Assembly (NCBI GenBank): GCA_964430915.1
Contig: CAYSHT010000103.1
Location: 1 to 7,774, forward strand
Reading direction: 5' to 3'
DNA: 7,774 nt
Source: JAFGBH01 sp964430915
GTDB taxonomy: Bacteria > Desulfobacterota > Syntrophia > Syntrophales > UBA2210
The notes under the pieces are model-generated. The model did not search any database and was not told the origin of the DNA. It worked only from the letters and a program-made list of their open reading frames with translations. This document shows, piece after piece, positions 1-4,788 of this stretch; the stretch's first letter is position 1, and each line of letters begins with the position of its first letter. The position numbers were made by a program, and so were the translations under genes.

Positions 1-154
1 CTGACAAAAAAGGTTTCTGCGAAAGAACGCACAAACCGCCCACCGAGAAATCTACTAACTGCACTGATTCCCCTTCAACTTTGATCTTAGACTGAGCAAT
101 TATATTTCTGTCATCATGTACAACGTAGCGTTGATATTTGCGTCTGTCATCCAT
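1..154 (-). CDS. PilZ-domain protein, N-terminal 51 codons (cut by window edge)
   Basis: Reading the minus strand from ATG at 154-152 gives an open frame of 51 codons to the window edge, beginning MDDRRKYQRY. It carries both halves of the PilZ c-di-GMP-binding signature: an RxxxR motif (Arg5 to Arg9) near the N terminus, and DFSVGG (residues 35-40), which fits the [D/N]xSxxG motif. PilZ domains bind cyclic di-GMP and transmit it to motility, exopolysaccharide or other outputs. The start is chosen because an AAAGGAG Shine-Dalgarno (minus strand, 169-163) lies 8 nt upstream. The ATG four bases further upstream (158) hits a TGA after three codons. Spacing of the motifs indicates that PilZ begins at the very N terminus. 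Whether it is a single-domain protein cannot be seen. PilZ identity is fairly sure; the output function is unknown. Confidence 0.8.
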   Translation of the reverse strand, partial: MDDRRKYQRYVVHDDRNIIAQSKIKVEGESVQLVDFSVGGLCVLSQKPFLS

Positions 155-177
155 CCATGAATCTCCTTTACAGGTAT

Positions 178-206
178 TGGTTAACGGAGCATGCGTTAAT
201 TGTCAA
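178..206 (-). promoter_or_regulatory. Possible promoter and operator of the PilZ gene
   Basis: On the minus strand a perfect -35 hexamer TTGACA lies at 206-201, 46 nt before the PilZ ATG. A weak -10 candidate (TAACCA, 183-178) sits 17 nt away. The spacer contains a 6-bp inverted repeat, TTAACG (181-186) and CGTTAA (194-199) on the plus strand, separated by 7 nt. A dyad in this place is where a repressor would bind. The -35 is clear; the -10 and the operator role are inference. Confidence 0.35.
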
Positions 207-280
207 GAGTTGAATCCTTATACCCGTGCCAATAATTGCTGCCGACATAGTATGATAATTTAAGCCTGTCATCGGCCTTT

Positions 281-1081
281 TTACACCTTGACCCGCTCGG
301 GGGCCGTATAGATTGTATATCCCCCTCCCCTGGCAAAACCGACAATCGTCATTTTCATTTCCCGTGCCATTAAAATGGTCTGATGTGTGGACGCGCCCCT
401 GGAAACTATTATGGGGATTCCGCTTTTTTTGGCCTTGTGAAGGATCTCCGAAGAGATTCTTCCCGTACTTGCGACAAGTGCTTTTGAGAAATCCGTGTTA
501 TCTATCAAACCCCTTCCTATGATCTTATCCACCGCGTTGTGTCTTCCTATATCATCGGCCATAATGTGGGGGATTTTACCCTTCGTGCTCAGGACCGCCG
601 TATGAACGCCGCCCGTTGCCCGGTAAAGTTCAGAGCAGGTCTGCAAATATTTCGTTATTTCGATGATGCGTTCGCCTTCAATCACAAGATCATTCTCCAG
701 TGGATCGCTGGAAGCGAATTCTGTGGCGCTCGCGTAGATCACGCCCCTCCCACATCCCGCTGCATAGATGCGCTTTTCCAGTAATTCCGAATCGGGGTCA
801 TTTTCCAGCTCCACGTCGGCGCGCCACATTTGCTCGTCGCATCGGTAGGATTTGATATCCTTGATGCCGCTTATAAATCCCGAGGTGAAGAGAAACCCCA
901 CCGTCAGTTCCTCGAGATTCAAAGGGGTGCACATGAGCGTGGCGATTTCCGTTTCATTGGCTACGATAGTAAAGGGGATCTCCGTTGCCACCGATACCGT
1001 CTCCTCGGTCATTGCTCCCTGCTTTAATTTCATGACGTCGAAACCGACGAGGGCATCAAGTGGAGCCTGCTTCTTTTCCAT
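281..1081 (-). CDS. fdhD: FdhD, formate dehydrogenase accessory sulfurtransferase
   Basis: The 266-residue protein is of normal FdhD length. FdhD passes sulfur from a cysteine-desulfurase persulfide to the Mo/W-bis-MGD cofactor of formate dehydrogenase and acts in the cytoplasm. Family marks in order: CTPLNLEELTVGFL (about 51-64), a GCGRG loop (109-113), the TGGVHTA motif (156-162), DIGRHNAVDKIIG (177-189), STGRISSE (205-212) and VGFARGG (247-253). The active loop is unusual. Where E. coli has a Cys121-x-x-Cys124 pair, this protein has C110-G-R-G113, so only the first cysteine remains. The start at 1081 is preferred over an in-frame ATG at 1120 because GGGAGG (1094-1089) lies 7 nt upstream and a perfect TATAAT lies between the two ATGs. 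It is divergent from the sulfur-carrier operon, which could supply its sulfur. Identity is firm; the target enzyme is not in the window. Confidence 0.93.
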   Translation of the reverse strand: MEKKQAPLDALVGFDVMKLKQGAMTEETVSVATEIPFTIVANETEIATLMCTPLNLEELTVGFLFTSGFISGIKDIKSYRCDEQMWRADVELENDPDSELLEKRIYAAGCGRGVIYASATEFASSDPLENDLVIEGERIIEITKYLQTCSELYRATGGVHTAVLSTKGKIPHIMADDIGRHNAVDKIIGRGLIDNTDFSKALVASTGRISSEILHKAKKSGIPIIVSRGASTHQTILMAREMKMTIVGFARGGGYTIYTAPERVKV

Positions 1082-1108
1082 GTCATCGCCTCCCGATGAA
1101 ATTTCCCC

Positions 1109-1139
1109 ATTATACCCCAATTTTGTTCCGTAATAGTAA
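1109..1139 (-). promoter_or_regulatory. fdhD promoter
   Basis: A perfect -10 hexamer TATAAT lies on the minus strand at 1114-1109. The -35 is poor; the best candidate is TTACTA at 1139-1134 with a long 19-nt spacer, so an activator may be needed. Transcription would start near 1102, giving a leader of about 20 nt that holds the GGGAGG ribosome site. This placement argues that translation starts at 1081, not at the upstream ATG at 1120. Confidence 0.5.
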
Positions 1140-1242
1140 GGTAATAATCATTCGCAGAATATCAAAGCGGAAAACTCTCTTTTTATGCAACCGACGATTT
1201 TGCAAATACTCAATAAATACAGGTTATTGAAATGAATACAGC

Positions 1243-1271
1243 TTGACACGGGTAGGGGGAATCATTAACTT
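1243..1271 (+). promoter_or_regulatory. Candidate promoter of the tusA-dsrE2-iscS-like-iscU operon
   Basis: A perfect -35 hexamer TTGACA (1243-1248) is followed after 16-17 nt by a weak -10 (TTAACT, 1265-1270, or TAACTT, 1266-1271). The start site would be near 1278, leaving a leader of roughly 125 nt before the first gene. The region from 1082 to 1403 holds no credible gene. Besides the two divergent promoters it contains only this GC-rich, potentially structured leader. Confidence 0.45.
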
Positions 1272-1374
1272 ATGAATCAAATAAAAGGATATGATGGCTT
1301 CAGGTTATGGGGGGATGTCATAGACGAATTTAATCACCCCGGCTTCATGACGAGAAGGGGGTTTCGTACTTTTT

Positions 1375-1403
1375 GAGCGATAGCGCTCGGGGAGGATATA
1401 AAA
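1375..1403 (+). promoter_or_regulatory. Hairpin abutting the tusA ribosome binding site
   Basis: GAGCG (1375-1379) and CGCTC (1384-1388) form a perfect 5-bp stem with an ATAG loop. It is extended by a possible U-G pair and lies immediately before the strong Shine-Dalgarno GGGGAGG (1389-1395), which is 8 nt from the ATG at 1404. Such a hairpin could protect the 5' end of translated mRNA or tune initiation. The stem is seen directly; any regulatory role is inference. Confidence 0.3.
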
Positions 1404-1625
1404 ATGGCTGAGATCAAGGTTGATGTAAGCGGGGAGACATGCCCCGTGCCCCTTGTAGAGACACGCAAGGCTCTCAGGAAGGCAGAGACCGGTGATGTTG
1501 TGGAGGTTACAGGGACCCACCCTGCATCAAAAAAAGAGATACCGATGGCCGTCAAGGCACTGGGACTGGAACTCATCGATGTGGAAGAGCAGGACGGGGT
1601 CTGGATGTTACGGATTCGCAAATAA
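1404..1625 (+). CDS. tusA: TusA/SirA-family sulfur carrier
   Basis: A 73-residue protein of standard TusA length. The hallmark CPxP motif is present as C13-P-V-P16 in the context SGETCPVPLVETRKAL, followed by the family pattern Gly-Asp-x-x-x-Val and a conserved Lys/Ile-rich helix. TusA-family proteins carry sulfur as a persulfide on this cysteine, normally taken from IscS and passed to DsrE-type proteins or to cofactor pathways such as tRNA thiolation and Moco; a YedF branch is linked to selenium. The protein is cytoplasmic. The start is set by GGAGG 8 nt upstream. It is first in a four-gene operon and ends 14 nt before the DsrE-like gene, its expected sulfur-transfer partner. Family assignment is firm. 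The symbol is used for the family, as the exact branch (TusA versus YedF) cannot be told from sequence alone. Confidence 0.88.
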   Translation: MAEIKVDVSGETCPVPLVETRKALRKAETGDVVEVTGTHPASKKEIPMAVKALGLELIDVEEQDGVWMLRIRK

Positions 1626-1639
1626 AAGGGGTGTGAATC

Positions 1640-2056
1640 ATGGATAAAGCGACCATAATAGTGCATAGCGGGGATATGGATAAGCTTTACAGTGCCTTGA
1701 TTATTGCCAACGGGGCGCTCTCTATGGGGATGGAGGCATCGCTCTATTTCACCTTTTGGGGTCTTGAGCGGCTCGTGAAGGGAAAGCTGGAAAAGGGTGC
1801 GCTTTCGGCGATGAATATGCTTGGCCTGGGGAAGTGGATGGTGAAGCGACGAATGAAGGCGACAAACGTGGCGTCTCTGGAGAAGCTCTTGCAGGATTTG
1901 AAGGAACTCGGGGGTAAGATTATCGCCTGTGAGATGACGATGGAAATTATGGGGATAAAACGTGAAGATCTTCGCGAGGATCTTATTGATGAATACGGGG
2001 CCGTCGGGTCCTATATTCAGGAGGCGAGAGACTCTTCCATTACCTTGTTTATATAA
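1640..2056 (+). CDS. DsrE/DsrF-like (DsrE2-type) sulfur-relay protein
   Basis: A 138-residue protein opening with a beta-strand and turn (residues 4-12, ATIIVHSGD), then a helix with IIANGALSMG and the strand SLYFTFWGL (34-42), the usual start of the DsrE2 fold. A single cysteine, Cys97, lies in IIACEMTMEIMGI. This matches the DsrE2 context, where the conserved cysteine sits in an ACxMSMxxMG motif and accepts sulfur. DsrE2-type proteins exchange persulfide with TusA in sulfur-oxidising and sulfate-reducing organisms, often next to tusA as here. The start follows AAGGGG (1626-1631) with 8 nt spacing, and the gene ends 12 nt before the IscS-like gene. Hydrophobic stretches exist (37-49, 59-66) but none is long enough for a clear membrane segment. 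The family is well supported; the precise donor and acceptor are inferred from neighbours. Confidence 0.8.
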   Translation: MDKATIIVHSGDMDKLYSALIIANGALSMGMEASLYFTFWGLERLVKGKLEKGALSAMNMLGLGKWMVKRRMKATNVASLEKLLQDLKELGGKIIACEMTMEIMGIKREDLREDLIDEYGAVGSYIQEARDSSITLFI

Positions 2057-2068
2057 TGAGGGTAAAAA

Positions 2069-3238
2069 ATGACTGAAAAATCGGTTTTTCTCGATAACGC
2101 GGCAGCGACCCGGATGGATGAACGGGTGCTGGAAGCAATGAAACCCTATCTTTTTGATGTCTATTCCGTCGCCTCTTCGGAGTTCGGATACTCGCTCGGC
2201 ATAGAATCAAGAGAAGCCCTGGAAGGGGCCCGAAAAGCACTCGCGAACTATATCGGTGCGGAAGAAGATGAGTTTGTTTTCACCTCGGGAAGCACAGAAT
2301 CCGGCAATATGGCCCTCAAGGGGGTTGCCCTTGCGCTGGGCGAGAAAAAGGGGAAACATATCATCATCTCCAAAATCGAGGATTTTCCCGTACTTCATAG
2401 CGCGAAAGCACTTGAAAGGAACGGGTTTTCCGTAACTTATCTCGATGTGGACCACGAGGGTTTAGTGGACCTCGACAAACTCAGAGATGCCATAACGGAT
2501 ACAACAATCCTGGTTTCCATTCAGCATGCGAACCAGGAAATCGGCACCCTTCAGGATATCGAAACCATCAGCCGAATCTGCAGGGGAAAGGGCGTGCTTT
2601 TTCACACCGATGCCACCCATACGTTTACACGGGTACCTCTGGATTTCAATAAAGGGACGGCAGATCTGATTACGGTCTCGCCCCACACGATTCACGGTCC
2701 CAAGGGAATAGGGGGCCTCTATATAAGGAAGGGCACTCCCGTTGCCAAATGGATGGATGGGGGATTTCAGGAATTCAACCTGCGAGCGGGGCTTGAAAAC
2801 ATTCCCGCGGCAGTCGGTTTTGCAAAGGCGGTAGAGCTGGTAACGGAGGAAGAAACCAGTAAGATTAAGTCGATGCGAGATCATCTTATTGATCGTATGC
2901 TGGCCGAAATACCGGATACGACCCTCAATGGTCCGCGGTGGAACAGGGTTCCGCAGAATGCCAATATCAGCTTTCATTTTGTCGAAGGGGAATCAATTAC
3001 CCTCCATCTCGATATGCGGGGCTTTGCCGTGAGCACCGGCTCTGCCTGCTTCAGCCGTTCTCTCGAGGCAAGTCACGTCATTATGGGAATAGGCGGAGAC
3101 CATGAGCGGGCCCACGGATCGATTCGTTTTACCATGGGGCGTTACAACGATATGGACGAGGTAAATCGAGTGGTGGACGCAATGAGCGAAGTCGTACATC
3201 AGCTGCGAGAAATCAGTCCTCTTGGGAAGACTAAGTAA
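2069..3238 (+). CDS. IscS/NifS-like protein lacking the PLP lysine (probably not a cysteine desulfurase)
   Basis: A 389-residue protein co-linear with class I cysteine desulfurases (usual length about 390-405): VFLDNAAATRMDERV (6-20), SGSTESGN (73-80), HANQEIGT (153-160), FHTDATHTF (178-186), GPKGIGGLY (210-218), GGFQE (231-235), GSACFS (324-329) and AHGSIRF (348-354). The persulfide cysteine is kept (Cys327 in the mobile loop), as is Asp181, which pairs with the PLP ring nitrogen. However, the Schiff-base lysine of SxHK is Thr207 (SPHT; codon ACG at 2687-2689). The PLP-stacking His is Asp105, the Gln of DAxQ is His184, and RSGT is RAGL (239-242). Normal PLP chemistry is therefore not expected. 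The frame is intact and it sits between persulfide carriers and an IscU, so it is probably functional as a partner or sulfur/cluster ligand donor, as argued for A. fulgidus IscS. The ribosome site GAGGG is 6 nt upstream. Confidence 0.88.
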   Translation: MTEKSVFLDNAAATRMDERVLEAMKPYLFDVYSVASSEFGYSLGIESREALEGARKALANYIGAEEDEFVFTSGSTESGNMALKGVALALGEKKGKHIIISKIEDFPVLHSAKALERNGFSVTYLDVDHEGLVDLDKLRDAITDTTILVSIQHANQEIGTLQDIETISRICRGKGVLFHTDATHTFTRVPLDFNKGTADLITVSPHTIHGPKGIGGLYIRKGTPVAKWMDGGFQEFNLRAGLENIPAAVGFAKAVELVTEEETSKIKSMRDHLIDRMLAEIPDTTLNGPRWNRVPQNANISFHFVEGESITLHLDMRGFAVSTGSACFSRSLEASHVIMGIGGDHERAHGSIRFTMGRYNDMDEVNRVVDAMSEVVHQLREISPLGKTK

Positions 3239-3254
3239 CAAAGGGAGAAATATA

Positions 3255-3890
3255 ATGAAATTTCCATATAGCGAGAAGGTCTTAGAACATTTCAAACATC
3301 CCCGAAACGTGGGGAAGATAGAACACCCTGATGGAACTGCCCTCGAAGGAAGTCCTGCCTGCGGTGATATGGTGGCGGTGTACATAAACGTCGATTCCGC
3401 AACGAATCGTATCGAAGATGTGAAGTTTGAATCGTACGGATGCGCCTCGAATATAGCAACGGGCTCCATCATTACGGAGCTTGCCAAGGGGAAAACCCTT
3501 GATGAGGCAAAGAAGATTGACTGGAAAGAGGCGTCCGAAGCACTCGGAGGACTCCCGCCAATCAAGGCCCATTGCTCCGTTCTGGCCGTGGAGGGGCTCC
3601 GTTCTGCGATACAGAATTATGAAGAGCGCCATGGTCTGGTGAAGGAACGGAAACCCACCACAGTTGAGATCGTACGAAAGCGCCTCAAAAAGGTTATGAA
3701 TCCTCTTTCCGGTCTCGATCTGGTCCGAACGAATCTGGTGACGGACGTCGAGGTAAAGGACGGTGTCGTCAGGGTGGTCATCGACATTCCCTCGGGCCAT
3801 CAGTTTGCCAACAATATAAGGGACGAGATTCTGGAAAAGACGGAACCGCTCTGGGACGTGAATCAGGTGGTGGTGGAGTTTACGGAATAA
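3255..3890 (+). CDS. IscU-type Fe-S scaffold fused to a MIP18/DUF59 (Mrp N-terminal-like) domain
   Basis: A 211-residue protein in two parts. Residues 1-125 are IscU/NifU-N: YSEKVLEHFKHPRNVG (5-20), SPACGDMV with Cys36 and Asp38, YGCAS with Cys63, and IKAHCSVLA with His106 and Cys107. All cluster ligands and the regulatory Asp are therefore present. Residues about 136-210 match the MIP18/DUF59 fold as seen at the N terminus of Mrp/ApbC: a helix VEIVRKRLKKV, then NPLSGLDLV, a strand pair, and a C-terminal helix and strand. The Cys-Pro usual in that domain is missing (PSGHQFANN, 179-187), and there is no NFU CxxC. IscU assembles Fe-S clusters with IscS; MIP18-type domains act in cluster targeting or insertion. 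The start at 3255 has GGGAG 7 nt before it and matches the usual IscU N terminus. The upstream ATG at 3222 lies within the preceding gene. The gap to the IscS-like stop is 16 nt. Confidence 0.88.
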   Translation: MKFPYSEKVLEHFKHPRNVGKIEHPDGTALEGSPACGDMVAVYINVDSATNRIEDVKFESYGCASNIATGSIITELAKGKTLDEAKKIDWKEASEALGGLPPIKAHCSVLAVEGLRSAIQNYEERHGLVKERKPTTVEIVRKRLKKVMNPLSGLDLVRTNLVTDVEVKDGVVRVVIDIPSGHQFANNIRDEILEKTEPLWDVNQVVVEFTE

Positions 3891-3908
3891 GCCCCGGTTT
3901 TTCCGCAA

Positions 3909-3970
3909 AATGAGGTAATGAAAAAGAGAGGAATCATCCAAACAATCATTTCTCTTGACGTTACCTCATT
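3909..3970. repeat. Inverted repeat / stem-loop downstream of the iscU operon
   Basis: AATGAGGTAA (3909-3918) and TTACCTCATT (3961-3970) are perfect 10-bp inverted copies. Inside them AAGAGA (3924-3929) and TCTCTT (3951-3956) form a second 6-bp stem after a small internal loop. There is no run of T behind the right arm, so it is not a standard Rho-independent terminator. It lies 18 nt after the stop codon of the iscU-like gene. It could stabilise the mRNA 3' end, act as an atypical terminator, or be an operator dyad. Its left half precedes, and its right half overlaps, a possible promoter -35 TTGACG (3955-3960). Confidence 0.5.
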
Positions 3971-4133
3971 GATAATGCTATGAAAAAACACGTTTTAAAG
4001 GGCAGTTCTTCACTGTTTCCGTATACTCGAAAAGGGTGTATGGTTACTTTACTCTTGCCTCTCCCAATGAACATTTCATCCTCTCTGCCCTGATAAATCA
4101 AAACAATAACGGCAACAGACTTCATTTTACAGG

Positions 4134-4161
4134 TTCAACTGAAACGCAGCCATTTTATAAT
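4134..4161 (+). promoter_or_regulatory. Candidate promoter of the PAS-protein gene
   Basis: A perfect -10 hexamer TATAAT (4156-4161) is preceded at 16 nt by a moderate -35 TTCAAC (4134-4139). Transcription would begin near 4168 and give a leader of about 87 nt before the ATG at 4255. This suggests that the PAS gene is transcribed separately from the iscU operon. Confidence 0.45.
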
Positions 4162-4254
4162 CCATGACATGAAAAGGGTTTCGGTCGATACCTGTTTTTT
4201 TATTTCGTACCTGCAAAAAAAGAACACCAATGAGCTTTAAAAGGAGGGAGAAAA

Positions 4255-4659
4255 ATGATCGGTACACTGTCTGATAAGGTTTTGGGTGCCGTCCTTGAGA
4301 CGATACCCCTGGAGTTCTCCGTGGTTGACGAGAACGATAAGGTGCTGGCATGGAATTATCACGAGACCCGAATATTCAAGAGGCCGAAGGGGGCCCTCGG
4401 GAGAGATGTTCGTGATTGTCATCCTAAAAGGAGCCTCGATAAGGTGGAGATCATTCTCAAAGAGATGAAGGAGGGGAAGAGAGAGACCGCACGTTTCTGG
4501 ATAGATCTCCCCATCGGTCCCGATAAAGAGAAACAGAAAGTGCTCATCGAATATTATGCCCTGAGGGATTCAGACGGAACATATCTGGGGTGTCTTGAGG
4601 CATCGAGAAATATTCAGGACCTGATTTCAATCACCGGCCAGAGACGTCTGCTTGATTAA
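4255..4659 (+). CDS. Stand-alone PAS-domain protein (DUF438-type PAS)
   Basis: A 134-residue protein that is essentially a single PAS domain with no kinase, cyclase, DNA-binding or other output domain. The core follows the PAS pattern: LETIPLEFSVVDENDKVLAWNYH (about 14-36), RIFKRPKGALGRDVRDCHP (39-57), a helix KVEIILKEMKEGK, then FWIDLP and IEYYALRDSDGTYLGCLEASRNIQ. The RIFxRP...GRxVxxCHPxxSxxKVExIL sequence is typical of the PAS domain found in DUF438/hemerythrin-linked proteins of anaerobes. PAS domains sense small ligands, redox or heme. Which ligand this one binds cannot be told; Cys55-His56-Pro57 is the most conserved spot and a candidate site. A strong ribosome site, AAGGAGGG (4241-4248), lies 6 nt before the start. 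It lies between a sulfur/Fe-S operon and an importer, and may partner with a protein encoded elsewhere. Confidence 0.8.
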   Translation: MIGTLSDKVLGAVLETIPLEFSVVDENDKVLAWNYHETRIFKRPKGALGRDVRDCHPKRSLDKVEIILKEMKEGKRETARFWIDLPIGPDKEKQKVLIEYYALRDSDGTYLGCLEASRNIQDLISITGQRRLLD

Positions 4660-4693
4660 ATCGGTCGAATTATGACGTTTCCGTAGTTTCTCC

Positions 4694-4723
4694 TTGACCG
4701 TGGGAGGTATTTCCCGCTATATC
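4694..4723 (+). promoter_or_regulatory. Candidate promoter of the BMP importer operon
   Basis: A -35 TTGACC (4694-4699) with a -10 TATATC (4718-4723) at 18 nt spacing lies upstream of the binding-protein gene. Between it and the start, an 8-bp palindrome CGTTAACG (4748-4755) would lie in the leader and could be an operator. The promoter is plausible; the operator is speculative. Confidence 0.4.
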
Positions 4724-4788
4724 AGGTCTTTAAAAATTTAAGGTTTTCGTTAACGTTTTTAATAACTATGAAAAGGAGAATTTATACT

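Larger units (their letters stand above)
3891..4254. other. 364-bp intergenic region without a credible gene
   Basis: It contains the inverted repeat just after the operon, a promoter near the right end, and an A/T-rich leader with T7 and A7 runs (about 4194-4221). A 37-codon frame at 3980-4093 has no ribosome binding site or recognisable similarity. No tRNA or known riboswitch architecture was recognised. Confidence 0.5.

Noticed and set aside
239..285. Possible terminator after fdhD (AAGGCC/GGCTT arms)
   Set aside because: The stem is only five pairs with a bulge, and the T run lies on the wrong side for the minus-strand gene.
1082..1120. N-terminal extension of FdhD starting at the ATG at 1120
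   Set aside because: A perfect TATAAT lies just inside it (1114-1109), no ribosome site precedes it, and the ATG at 1081 has GGGAGG at 7 nt and matches the family N terminus better.
1291..1323. 10-codon frame (MMASGYGGMS) in the leader of the sulfur operon, possible leader peptide
   Set aside because: The ribosome-site-like AGGA is too close to the ATG, and the peptide has no run of regulatory codons such as Cys, so there is no support for an attenuator peptide.
2069..3238. Reading the IscS-like gene as a pseudogene
   Set aside because: The frame is full length, flanked by well-spaced operon genes with a good ribosome site, and keeps the sulfur-loop cysteine and the C-terminal motifs; changes are concentrated around PLP and not random.
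3980..4093. 37-codon frame starting MKKHVLKG in the intergenic region
   Set aside because: It has no ribosome binding site, no recognisable family and a composition like non-coding sequence; it was not called as a gene.
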